Source: Chondrosia reniformis (lineage: Eukaryota; Porifera; Demospongiae; Chondrillida; Chondrillidae). Taken from it: a stretch of 64,000 nucleotides of DNA. Where the stretch lies: the NCBI GenBank assembly GCA_947172415.1, contig OX359198.1:2697401-2761400 (forward strand). Reading direction: 5' to 3'. The notes beneath the pieces were generated by a model, which saw nothing but the letters and a program-made list of their open reading frames with translations, was not told where the DNA came from and made no database searches. The translations under genes and the position numbers were made by a program. Below are positions 50,901 to 52,659 of the stretch, piece after piece; position 1 is the stretch's first letter, and each line of letters begins with the position of its first letter.

Positions 50901-51483
50901 CTCACTGTGTAGCAATGATAATACCCCCATGATCAGTTATTGCCATGGTAATGGGATTAAAATATGTGTAATAATTTTAACCCTTGAGCAAAGACTCTAT
51001 ATAACCGAAATATAATTATGAGGCCCAAGGTGCAGCCAAGGCAAGATTATTATATATATTTTGTGTATATTTATCAAACGATAGTAACAAATAATGAGAA
51101 AAGCTGTATAGGAGCTGCCTGTAGAAGCCCCTACACTATTACACTCACTAACCTATGTAAGCTCTTTTGACAATGTGATACATAGATTTTTGCGGTCAAA
51201 ACCTTATCAGTTACTACAGTGTGTTTAACTGTACAACCTTAGCCTTAGTAGTTAAACAAGTTAACATTGAGTGAAAATTTTGTTTCTTTATCTCCTTTAT
51301 TACTTATAGGACACGTCTGGTAGTATATTAGAAGAATTGGAAAACATTCATAATGCTCATCCAAGATTTCAGAGATCAAGTTCAGAATCTAGCATCAGTA
51401 ATCTGTTGAGAACTTCAGCTCATGACACCTTCTACCATAGAACGGATAGTCATACTTCTCGAACACATTTAAATGACTACTAA
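5891..51483 (+). CDS. raf: RAF-family serine/threonine kinase, BRAF type (18 coding exons)
   Basis: This is the RAS-activated MAP kinase kinase kinase that phosphorylates MEK at the membrane. Exons are 5891-5962, 11719-11820, 18077-18161, 19174-19424, 21949-22101, 22243-22299, 22772-22836, 23465-23557, 26196-26350, 27031-27500, 28295-28400, 28611-28695, 28998-29171, 30079-30125, 33117-33232, 34206-34337, 38121-38255 and 51310-51483. Together they make 2472 nt, 823 residues, open throughout, each bounded by AG and GT in matching phase. Domains: BRS-like 25-58, coiled coil 59-75, RAS-binding domain about 157-226, C1 zinc finger 238-282, 14-3-3 motif around Ser325, Ser/Thr-rich hinge 345-495, kinase about 513-770, C-terminal 14-3-3 motif around Ser791. 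Catalytic residues Lys542, Glu560, Asp634 and Asp652 are all present. The BRS-like segment argues for BRAF-type rather than CRAF-type ancestry. Human BRAF is 766 residues. The start codon is the least certain point. Confidence 0.93.
5963..10810. other. raf intron 1, first part
   Basis: I see no gene here. The sequence is AT-rich and strikingly full of the palindrome TACGTA and its extensions (for example near 6340, 8300, 8985, 9275, 9370, 9605 and 10265). Open frames are short and have no features of protein. Confidence 0.6.
10811..11473. mobile_element. Second RecQ-fragment element, older copy
   Basis: It has inverted ends about 110 bp long beginning TAGTCTAGCGTAGCCCAGACC at 10811 and ending at 11473, diverged from each other by many substitutions. 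It is flanked by 9-bp direct repeats with one mismatch (GGTGTCTAG 10802-10810, GGTGACTAG 11474-11482). It is the same family as 846-1493 in the same orientation and also has a RecQ fragment on the minus strand. The TGACGTCA site of the younger copy is TGACATCA here. It lies in raf intron 1. Confidence 0.82.
10838..11251 (-). pseudogene. RecQ helicase fragment inside the second element
   Basis: The frame contains [20 protein letters not shown] then [20 protein letters not shown], aligning with the fragment at 925-1308. The Walker A glycine has become Asn (GYNKS). There is no downstream motif. It is decayed, with N-terminal residues altered by frame changes. Confidence 0.65.
11719..11820 (+). 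CDS. raf: raf exon 2, BRS-like segment (residues 25-58)
   Basis: The exon begins after GTATGTAG and ends before GTAAGTTT. It encodes VDIVRDVI...[17 protein letters not shown], which aligns with the BRAF-specific N-terminal helix (VWNIKQMI...IEALLDKFGGEHNPPSI). In BRAF this region contacts KSR/MEK partners; CRAF and ARAF lack it. Confidence 0.8.
12440..13690 (-). mobile_element. Reverse-transcriptase-bearing retroelement relic
   Basis: On the minus strand, pieces in several frames show [13 protein letters not shown] (RT motif B type, about 13480), WYADDA (motif C, about 13390), then [12 protein letters not shown]...[10 protein letters not shown] and [20 protein letters not shown] with a Cys-rich [13 protein letters not shown]. 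From memory, this domain order belongs to a retroelement group common in sponges, cnidarians and other invertebrates, but I cannot assign its class. It is broken by several lesions. It sits in raf intron 2. Confidence 0.6.
14217..14603. repeat. Palindromic foldback repeat
   Basis: Arms of about 170-190 bp face each other around 14410; the left arm begins TACAAGTTAAATAAACACAT and the right arm ends with its complement. Internal words are AAGTAGGGATGGCAC, AAACAAGACAGTGATCA and GGCTAACATTGCA. It is a member of the family with the copies at 17011-17320, 18416-18730 and 51621-51990. No coding frame is conserved; it is a non-autonomous element. Confidence 0.85.
14881..16260. repeat. Large inverted repeat, arms about 435 bp
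   Basis: The left arm 14881-15316 pairs with the right arm 15826-16260. Shared words include GAATAGGCTACCCTAGATTT and its complement, CTCTGTAT at the inner edge, and GGCCGC.CTATCC at the outer edge. The inner loop 15317-15825 contains another piece with the right-arm end of the foldback family (TAACATCATTTTTGTAAATG near 15785). It sits between two foldback copies. Parts of the same sequence appear at 52080-52320. Confidence 0.8.
16160..16550. repeat. Nested inverted repeat sharing the right arm above
   Basis: TAGGCCATCCCTACTTAG...AGTACTACCGTACTCTC (16225-16265) is mirrored by GAGAGTACGGTAGTACTGTCTAAGTAGGGATGGCC (16453-16488), and the arms extend outward for roughly another 60 bases. The loop 16270-16450 has nothing recognisable. 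The right arm of 14881-16260 thus serves two overlapping palindromes. Confidence 0.75.
16690..16730 (+). repeat. Simple repeat (TTCTTA)n grading into (TTA)n
   Basis: Tandem CTTATT units follow CTTGCTTC. The surrounding stretches 16551-16689 and 16731-17010 have no identifiable features. Confidence 0.8.
17011..17320. repeat. Palindromic foldback repeat
   Basis: ACAAGTAAATAAAAACATTT opens the left arm and ATGTTTTTATTTACTT closes the right arm; the centre is near 17205 (TTTGGGCGCAC). GAAGTAGGGATGGCAG and its complement lie near both ends. The arms are diverged in part, so it is older than the 51621-51990 copy. Confidence 0.8.
17570..17985 (-). mobile_element. Penelope-like element, 3' end with an inverted tail
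   Basis: The minus strand contains [15 protein letters not shown] followed by QCLNMDQG, the C-terminal signature of Penelope-like polyproteins. Downstream, around 17640-17575, is ACTGAAGAACTACAGGTCGAAACGTC, a hammerhead-type core as found in the terminal repeats of this group. In addition 17783-17847 and 17925-17985 form an inverted repeat of about 65 bp (TTAAGACACTGGTGTGTG). The copy is broken. Confidence 0.7.
18077..18161 (+). CDS. raf: raf exon 3, coiled coil (residues 59-86)
   Basis: The exon is too short to stand out alone but lies after TTTAAAG and before GTGAGT. It encodes [15 protein letters not shown], comparable to KLDALQQREQQLLESLG of BRAF. It ends in phase 1 with T, which joins GG of exon 4 to make a Trp codon; without this exon the exon 2/exon 4 phases would clash. 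It sits between two Penelope-like remnants. Confidence 0.82.
18341..18415 (+). repeat. (CA)n microsatellite
   Basis: About 75 bp of ACAC with regularly spaced G interruptions (ACGCAC). It directly abuts a foldback repeat and lies 180 bp after raf exon 3. Confidence 0.95.
18416..18730. repeat. Foldback repeat, rearranged copy
   Basis: Two half-copies in series rather than as a clean palindrome: AAAAAGTAACGAAACACGAAAG...TATGTTTGGGCAC (18418-18520) and AAAAAGTAGCAAAACGAGAAAG...TTCGTGTTTGGGCAC (18600-18695), separated by GAAGTAGGGATCGATGCGCCC. Confidence 0.7.
18715..19030 (-). mobile_element. Penelope-like element, GIY-YIG endonuclease fragment
   Basis: The minus strand encodes [14 protein letters not shown], then [20 protein letters not shown] and [12 protein letters not shown], a match to the Penelope-type GIY-YIG nuclease. 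The first GIY part is out of frame or lost. It lies between raf exons 3 and 4 and is separated from the 17.6-18.0 kb fragment by exon 3, so it is a distinct insertion. It is broken. Confidence 0.75.
19174..19424 (+). CDS. raf: raf exon 4, linker and start of RAS-binding domain (residues 87-170)
   Basis: A Pro/Ser-rich linker is followed by [12 protein letters not shown], the first beta strand and turn of the RAS-binding domain (compare VRVFLPNKQRTVV). The acceptor is ATATGTAG and the donor is GTAAGTGT, leaving in phase 0. Confidence 0.9.
20159..21520 (-). mobile_element. Tc1-type DNA transposon, full length, inactive
   Basis: The inverted ends CAGTGGTGCTCAAAAGAAAC (20159) and GTTTCTTTTGAGCACGTG (ends 21520) are bordered by TA on both sides (20157-20158, 21521-21522), the usual Tc1/mariner target. 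The length of 1362 bp and the single transposase frame on the minus strand fit the family. It lies in raf intron 4. Confidence 0.92.
20312..21340 (-). pseudogene. Tc1 transposase (DD34E), decayed
   Basis: The frame starts at 21340 ([19 protein letters not shown]). Visible parts are an N-terminal helix-turn-helix region, the basic GRPKK linker, then the catalytic domain with [23 protein letters not shown] and [14 protein letters not shown]. Lesions: a stop shortly after the start (EQGVS* where Gln is expected), one frame change in an A-run near 20990 and another near 20560. In addition the first catalytic Asp is Ala (FSAESKF instead of FSDESKF). The element is therefore dead on at least four counts. 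Confidence 0.9.
21608..21657. repeat. Near-perfect 21-bp hairpin
   Basis: AACTATAATAAGAGG (21614-21628) and its complement (21637-21651) flank an 8-base loop CACTTTGG; TTGTAT/TTACAA extend the stem with one mismatch. It lies in raf intron 4. It may be the remnant of a small MITE. Confidence 0.8.
21949..22101 (+). CDS. raf: raf exon 5, core of RAS-binding domain (residues 171-221)
   Basis: The exon begins after TTTTTTCCAG. It encodes the helix and strands of the RBD, including [19 protein letters not shown] and [14 protein letters not shown]. Arg190 aligns with CRAF Arg89, the residue essential for RAS binding; Lys185 and Arg188 align with Lys84 and Lys87. The donor GTTGTG is weak. Confidence 0.95.
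22243..22299 (+). CDS. raf: raf exon 6, end of RBD and first C1 ligand (residues 222-240)
   Basis: It encodes [19 protein letters not shown]; His238 is the first zinc ligand of the C1 domain. The acceptor is TTTTGCAG and the donor is GTAAGTAT. Confidence 0.93.
22378..22424. repeat. Small inverted repeat TCAGACCCTTT/AAAGGGTCTGA
   Basis: An 11-bp stem is separated by about 21 bases. The AGACC/GGTCT core recalls the hairpin ends of the 9-bp-TSD family, but the outer TAGTCTCGCGTAG is missing and no flanking duplication is evident. It lies in raf intron 6. Confidence 0.45.
22772..22836 (+). CDS. raf: raf exon 7, C1 domain (residues 241-262)
   Basis: It encodes [21 protein letters not shown]; Cys250 and Cys253 are zinc ligands. 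The spacing from His238 to Cys250 is 11 residues, one fewer than in human RAFs. The donor GTCAGT is weak; phase 2. Confidence 0.92.
23465..23557 (+). CDS. raf: raf exon 8, second half of C1 (residues 262-292)
   Basis: It encodes [21 protein letters not shown]. The pattern C-x2-C-x4-H-x2-C-x7-C (Cys263, Cys266, His271, Cys274, Cys282) completes the cysteine-rich domain that binds phosphatidylserine and contacts RAS. The donor is GTAAGTTG, phase 2. Confidence 0.95.
24100..25640. other. raf intron 8, remainder
   Basis: I see no gene or identifiable repeat apart from a short inverted repeat near 24790-24835 (AATTTCTCACC / GGTGAGAAATT). The longest open frames have no protein-like features. Confidence 0.5.
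25650..26031 (+). mobile_element. pogo/Tigger-type MITE retaining the transposase N-terminus
   Basis: Inverted ends CAGTAGAACCTCGCCAATC and GATTGGCGAGGGTCCACTG are flanked by TA (25648-25649 and 26032-26033). At about 25783 the plus strand encodes [20 protein letters not shown] then KLLDQIEKK, the first helix of a CENP-B/pogo DNA-binding domain, which stops soon after. The catalytic domain is deleted. It lies in raf intron 8 just before exon 9. Confidence 0.85.
26196..26350 (+). CDS. raf: raf exon 9, CR2 14-3-3 site (residues 293-344)
   Basis: It encodes [10 protein letters not shown], the inhibitory 14-3-3 docking motif (compare RDRSSSAPNV of BRAF around Ser365 and RSTSTP of CRAF around Ser259). 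Ser325 is the expected phosphosite. The acceptor CTTATTTTAAAG is pyrimidine-poor. Phase 1 at the end. Confidence 0.93.
27031..27500 (+). CDS. raf: raf exon 10, Ser/Thr-rich hinge (residues 345-501)
   Basis: This is the largest exon. It encodes a low-complexity Ser/Thr/Pro/Arg-rich linker with basophilic-kinase-like motifs such as RRSSHS, RRMSR and RSKSLE. It corresponds to the hinge between CR2 and the kinase, is poorly conserved between animals and longer than in human BRAF. The acceptor is TTGTAG and the donor is GTAAGTTA. Confidence 0.9.
27651..28162. mobile_element. TA-flanked MITE, pogo/Tigger-like ends
   Basis: Inverted ends CACTCAATCCTCCCTTATCC and GGATAAGGGAGGATTGAGTG lie between TA dinucleotides (27649-27650 and 28163-28164). 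About 512 bp, with no open frame of interest. It lies in raf intron 10. Confidence 0.88.
28295..28400 (+). CDS. raf: raf exon 11, N-terminal acidic region and Gly-rich loop (residues 502-537)
   Basis: It encodes the start of the kinase: KRDNWEID then [15 protein letters not shown]. The Gly loop is complete. The four residues before Trp509 are KRDN where BRAF has SSDD. The acceptor is TTTACAG; phase 1 at the end. Confidence 0.96.
28611..28695 (+). CDS. raf: raf exon 12, catalytic lysine and alpha-C (residues 537-565)
   Basis: It encodes [11 protein letters not shown] and [12 protein letters not shown]. Lys542 is the ATP-binding lysine and Glu560 its alpha-C partner. The acceptor is TCTAATAG and the donor is GTAAGTAT, phase 2. 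Confidence 0.96.
28998..29171 (+). CDS. raf: raf exon 13, hinge and alpha-D/E (residues 565-623)
   Basis: It encodes [14 protein letters not shown], with gatekeeper Thr587 in IVTQWC. Arg568 aligns with BRAF Arg509 at the side-to-side dimer interface, while the neighbouring RK is MQ here. The acceptor is TTCCAACAG and the donor is GTGAGT. Confidence 0.96.
29640..29870. repeat. Decayed half of the 14.9-16.5 kb inverted repeat family
   Basis: TATGGTAGTCAGAG, CTAAATAAGGATGGCCC, AAAAATATGGC and TCAACAACGAAATGATATTTGG follow one another in the same order as in the arms around 14890-14980 and 16450-16540. It lies in raf intron 13. Confidence 0.55.
30079..30125 (+). CDS. raf: raf exon 14, catalytic loop (residues 623-639)
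   Basis: This 47-nt micro-exon encodes [15 protein letters not shown], with the catalytic aspartate Asp634. The acceptor is CATATAG and the donor GTATCC is weak; it ends in phase 1 with A, which pairs with AT of exon 15 to make Asn639. Confidence 0.93.
30955..31615 (+). repeat. Unclassified repeat R1, copy B
   Basis: It aligns with 3026-3780, lacking the ACCAAACGGAG block and part of the middle. It contains ACGGCTATGACAAGTCGAC and CTCCTACGAGAAGGAGCTACCGA near 31375-31430 and ends GGTAATTTAAGCTC, a junction also seen at 42236. It lies in raf intron 14. Confidence 0.75.
31617..31785 (+). mobile_element. Penelope-type terminal repeat with hammerhead-like core
   Basis: ATAAAGCCTTGTTGAGTGCC at the start is mirrored by GTTCAACAAGGCTTTATTCT at the end. 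The centre has GCTAATGAAGACCTCTGGGTCGAAACATCC, close to a hammerhead core (CTGATGA, stem, GAAA). It splits the R1/R2 repeat, since the two flanks are joined directly at 42236-42310. Confidence 0.6.
31786..32365 (+). repeat. Unclassified repeat R2, copy 1
   Basis: It matches the right arm at 42310-42783 and, inverted, 41758-42200. Landmarks are TACAATCAAGTACTA, GCAAGTTACAAATTTA, ACCTTTTTATACCTC, CATCTGCATGCCAT and GGGGTCTCAGCTAATAA. The end CAGGGTTAGAGACCATTTTG then TAACTTGTATACAAGGACAT is shared with the other copies. Confidence 0.75.
32366..32510 (-). mobile_element. Penelope-type terminal repeat with hammerhead-like core
   Basis: On the minus strand it contains CTGATGAAGCCTCCGGGTTG followed by AAATGTCC, with the invariant CTGATGA and GAAA core. 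AATTTACTAATT upstream and AATTAGTAAATT downstream can pair as stem I. It starts GAGCATCAGCAACATGAATT, like the other Penelope tails here. Confidence 0.6.
32512..33103 (-). repeat. Unclassified repeat R1, copy C
   Basis: It is an inverted copy relative to copy B and runs from GTAGCTCCTCGTAGGAGAACG to GTATATTGAAACTTGTACTG. It retains the block with ACCAAACGGAG. It ends 13 bases before raf exon 15, so it supplies most of the 3' end of intron 14. Confidence 0.78.
33117..33232 (+). CDS. raf: raf exon 15, DFG and activation segment (residues 639-677)
   Basis: It encodes [19 protein letters not shown] and, at the end, GSILWM. Asp652 binds magnesium; Thr657-Val658 align with BRAF Thr599-Val600. The loop between is one residue shorter than BRAF's. 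The acceptor AATATGCAAG has a poor pyrimidine tract because repeat R1 ends 13 bases upstream of the exon. The donor is GTGAGC. Confidence 0.94.
33233..34205. other. raf intron 15
   Basis: No gene or recognisable repeat. CATATACGTACGTAG-type palindromes recur near 33950. Confidence 0.5.
34206..34337 (+). CDS. raf: raf exon 16, APE motif and alpha-F (residues 678-721)
   Basis: It encodes [20 protein letters not shown] and [19 protein letters not shown]. It completes the activation segment and the hydrophobic core of the C-lobe. The acceptor is CCTATAG and the donor is GTAGGTGT. Confidence 0.97.
34338..35617. other. raf intron 16, first part
   Basis: I see no gene, RNA or repeat that I can name. 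Minus-strand open frames near 34700-34960 look like chance. Confidence 0.5.
35618..36665 (+). mobile_element. Penelope-like element with inverted terminal pieces
   Basis: The plus strand encodes [16 protein letters not shown] (RT motif B, about 35820), [18 protein letters not shown] (motif C, about 35978) and [19 protein letters not shown] with MSEHKRAV and DIDWDNAT (GIY-YIG nuclease, about 36190-36365). The 3' end (36527-36665) holds AAGACTTTCAGGTCGAAATG, a hammerhead-type core. The 5' end (35624-35767) is an inverted copy of that 3' end, a known Penelope arrangement. The element is short and broken, and carries a 56-bp insertion. It lies in raf intron 16. Confidence 0.85.
35920..35975. mobile_element. 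56-bp hairpin mini-element with 9-bp TSD
   Basis: TA(CC/GT)CT(T/C)GC(G/T)TAGCCAGACC and its complement, GGTCTGGCTAAGCGAGACTA, are separated by a few bases (centre AGTAGG). The element is flanked by perfect direct repeats CTACATGGT (35911-35919, 35976-35984). The ends match the RecQ-fragment elements at 846-1493 and 10811-11473. It interrupts the Penelope reverse transcriptase just before YVDD. Confidence 0.85.
36666..38120. other. raf intron 16, remainder
   Basis: No gene is seen. A segment at 37281-37345 (GGACCGCATGGTC... GCTGTACAGAATTAGGCCAC) repeats at 39178-39262, the 3' end of a LINE, so it is probably an isolated LINE tail. Confidence 0.5.
38121..38255 (+). CDS. raf: raf exon 17, C-lobe (residues 722-766)
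   Basis: It encodes [13 protein letters not shown] and [12 protein letters not shown], matching IIFMVGRGYLSPD and KRDERPLFPQ of BRAF. The conserved kinase arginine of subdomain XI is present. The donor GTAAGC opens a 13-kb intron full of transposons. Confidence 0.96.
38660..38905 (+). pseudogene. Myb/SANT-like DNA-binding relic of a Harbinger-type element
   Basis: In one frame, with stops, the plus strand reads [33 protein letters not shown] and [20 protein letters not shown]. The spacing of aromatic residues and the terminal LRRSG.G.DS match the Myb-like accessory protein of PIF/Harbinger transposons. No transposase or clear TIRs were found nearby. It lies in raf intron 17. Confidence 0.55.
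39178..40590 (-). mobile_element. LINE, 5' and 3' parts decayed
   Basis: The minus strand shows the N-terminal fingers/palm of a non-[27 protein letters not shown], then [20 protein letters not shown], then MVCVDLEKV (motif A) and [20 protein letters not shown]. Closer to 39190 are short charged pieces ([20 protein letters not shown]). Many stops and frame changes are present. It may be related to the fragment at 4200-5375 but motif choice differs. It lies in raf intron 17. Confidence 0.7.
40600..41750. other. raf intron 17 segment without features
   Basis: No gene or repeat is seen. There is a short GGAT run near 41605. A minus-strand frame at 41560-41740 ([20 protein letters not shown]) is open but I cannot link it to any family. 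Confidence 0.45.
41758..42200 (-). repeat. Unclassified repeat R2, copy 2 (left arm of a long palindrome)
   Basis: It is an inverted counterpart of 42310-42783. The outer end reads TTGTCCTTGTGTACAAGTTAC, as at the end of the other copies, preceded by AAAGGCCTTGGCCTTT. Confidence 0.75.
42230..42783 (+). repeat. Unclassified repeat R2, copy 3 (right arm), with R1 junction
   Basis: It begins with CGGTAATTTAAGCTCTGTCTTC, the end of R1, showing that R1 and R2 are parts of one longer element. It then matches 31786-32365. With 41758-42200 it forms a palindrome of about 450-bp arms. An AT run at 42219-42233 lies between them. Confidence 0.75.
42758..42842. repeat. 25-bp stem hairpin
   Basis: TTGGTAACTTGCACACAAGG (from 42758) is repeated inverted as CCTTGTGTGCAAGTTACCAA (ending at 42840), with AAAGGCCCCAGCCTTT in the loop. 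It looks like two element ends meeting head to head. Confidence 0.75.
43165..44677 (-). pseudogene. pogo/Tigger-type transposase (DDD), two frameshifts
   Basis: The frame starts [14 protein letters not shown] at 44677. Residues about 15-60 form a psq-type helix-turn-helix ([18 protein letters not shown]), followed by a CENP-B-like second domain ([12 protein letters not shown]) and the DDE domain: [10 protein letters not shown] (first Asp), [10 protein letters not shown] (second Asp) and [12 protein letters not shown] (third Asp). All three acidic residues remain, but the frame shifts once near 44045 (in GGAAAAC) and once near 43705 (in a T-run), so no full protein is made. It resembles jerky/tigger proteins. 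I could not find convincing TIRs on both sides. It lies in raf intron 17. Confidence 0.85.
45102..45167 (+). repeat. tRNA-Ser-like SINE
   Basis: It reads GCGGCCAAGTAGTTAGAGTG then CAGTGGAC and, after GGCAGCCCCACGAG, GTTTTAAACTCAAC. The first 28 bases resemble the D-arm half of a tRNA-Ser. It is the best preserved of three copies in the window. Confidence 0.65.
45326..45805. mobile_element. TA-flanked MITE, 480 bp
   Basis: Inverted ends CAGTACACAACAAAAGAAAC and GTTTCTTTTGGCGCTTACTG, extending to the GATCG at about 35 bp, lie between TA dinucleotides (45324-45325, 45806-45807). CAAAAGAAAC is also found in the Tc1 copy at 20159, suggesting Tc1-like ancestry. There is no coding content. Confidence 0.82.
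46090..47136 (-). mobile_element. Internally deleted pogo/Tigger transposon
   Basis: Inverted ends CCGTATATCGGGAATTGATT (46090) and its near-complement AATTCCCGATATACGG (ending 47136) are flanked by TA. The minus strand retains the later half of a transposase: [43 protein letters not shown] (second catalytic Asp, 47017-46664) and a C-terminal tail (46517-46287). The first Asp block is deleted, and the third catalytic position reads LQPLN, Asn for Asp, in another frame. It is dead. It lies in raf intron 17. Confidence 0.85.
47137..49316. other. raf intron 17 segment without features
   Basis: AT-rich sequence with no gene, repeat or RNA that I can support. The palindrome TATAATATTACATATA near 48535-48560 is low-complexity. 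Confidence 0.5.
49318..49517. repeat. Tandem repeat, three copies of 67 bp
   Basis: GTGTTAGTAGAATATA starts at 49321, 49388 and 49455, an exact period of 67. Copies 2 and 3 share CAAGTGCTTGTCC-like changes (GTGCTTGTCCTCATT against TTCTTGTCCTTATT in copy 1). Each contains CTAGGATAAG. Confidence 0.93.
49684..50070. mobile_element. TA-flanked MITE, 387 bp
   Basis: Inverted ends CTGTAAATCCCATTAATATGG and its partner TTGGGATTTACAG, with AGTCCCTTTTATT / AATAAAGGGACC just inside, lie between TA pairs (49682-49683, 50071-50072). The minus strand has an open frame of 116 codons from outside the right end to 49772 ([20 protein letters not shown]); I do not recognise it. Confidence 0.8.
50071..51309. 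other. raf intron 17, last part
   Basis: No gene or named repeat seen. Confidence 0.5.
51310..51483 (+). CDS. raf: raf exon 18, C-terminal tail (residues 767-823)
   Basis: It encodes the last kinase helix (SILEELENI) and [12 protein letters not shown], the counterpart of the activating 14-3-3 site RSASEPSLNR. Ser791 is the expected phosphosite, but the proline two residues after it is Ser here. The stop TAA is at 51481-51483. The acceptor is ACTTATAG. Confidence 0.93.
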   Translation, partial: DTSGSILEELENIHNAHPRFQRSSSESSISNLLRTSAHDTFYHRTDSHTSRTHLNDY

Positions 51484-51586
51484 TAGCTGATTCTAACACA
51501 TGAACTAAAATACCTTTCCCATGCAAAGATGTACTTTTCTATTCTGAATTAATGTATACTGCATTTTTCTTGTGCAGTTCTTTTTT

Positions 51587-51620
<34 letters not shown>
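51587..51620 (+). repeat. (TA)n microsatellite
   Basis: About 34 bp of alternating TA, directly before a foldback repeat. Confidence 0.95.
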
Positions 51621-51622
<2 letters not shown>

Positions 51623-51990
51623 AGTAAAAAAAAAACATTTACATAAATGATGTTAGAAGTAGGAATGGCTGAATACATCGGCAAAAAGTATCGAAACAAG
51701 ACATTGATTATATGATAAGGCTAATCATACAAAAGTTGCACATATACTGAAATTTAAGTAACTTAACCATACACTTCTGTGTTTGGGTACACCATTCCTA
51801 CTTCAGGTTTGTGCGCCCAAACACAGAAGTAAATGGTTAAGTTACTTAAATTTTAGTATGTATGCGACTTTTGTATGATTAGCCTTATCATTTTAAACAG
51901 TGTCTTGTTTCAATACTTTTCGCAGATGTATTAGTGAACACTGTCACTCCTACTTCTAACATCATTTTTGTAAATGTTGTTTAATACTTA
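51621..51990. repeat. Palindromic foldback repeat, best-preserved copy
   Basis: Left arm 51621 to about 51795, right arm about 51806 to 51990, each about 175 bp and highly complementary, for example ACTTAACCATACACTTCTGTG against CACAGAAGTAAATGGTTAAGT. The centre is GGTTTGTGCGCCCAAAC. It begins 138 bp after the raf stop codon, so it may fall in the 3' UTR and give the transcript a long hairpin. Confidence 0.88.
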
Positions 51991-52330
51991 TATTCCCCCT
52001 TTTATTCTTAATATTACTTGTTTTAAATTGATTTGAAGTTTTTTTGGCAAAAATGTCAAAATATCACCTTAGACAAGAGAAATATGCCGAAAACCATGAT
52101 CTCTTAATTAAAAAATGGTGTCCAATAGGACCACAATTTTCACTTTTCACAATTAACATGCTTCTTGTAGGGCACATTCAGATTTAGGGCTGTCTATTCC
52201 CTAGTTTGGAAATATTTTCGACGATTTATAACTTGTACGAGCCCGCATAAGTTCACATATTAGTGCTAGTCTATTCAATCAAAGAAGAAGTACAAGAAAA
52301 ATTGAATTTTGGTGAGGGGTGCGACACGTG
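51991..52330 (+). repeat. Body sequence shared with the 15.8-16.1 kb repeat arm
   Basis: TTAATTAAAAAATGGTGTCC, GGGCACATTCAGATTTAGGG, CTATTCCCTAGTTTGGAAATAT and AGTGCTAGTCTATTCAATCA occur in the same order as in 15840-16060. So foldback ends and this body are parts of one larger element. Confidence 0.65.
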
Positions 52331-52339
52331 AGAAATCTC

Positions 52340-52506
52340 ATACACTGTCTCGGAAATCCAGCCCGAAATCCAGAAATCTATATGAAATCCAAGCAAATTC
52401 TGAAAATCCATGCGCAATTCAGAAACCCATGTGAAATCCGCAAATCCACTTGAAATCGAGTGTGAAATCCACAAATCCATTAGAAATCCAGAAATCTCGA
52501 CTGAAA
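52340..52506. repeat. Degenerate minisatellite of GAAATCCA units
   Basis: About ten imperfect units of 15-19 bp built on GAAATCCA(C/G)AAATC. On the minus strand they read as repeated DFxIS/WISE codons, but this is not a gene. Confidence 0.8.
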
Positions 52507-52659
52507 CCTAGTCTCGTTCCCATCCATTCGCAATGTTTCTGTTGGGGAAAATGGCGGCCTGGCTAGCACATGCTAGCCCCTTCGACCGAGCTTACGAGCC
52601 AATTTGTAGCGCTAAGGGGGAGATTGTTGTATACATATACTATCAATTGACTAACACCA

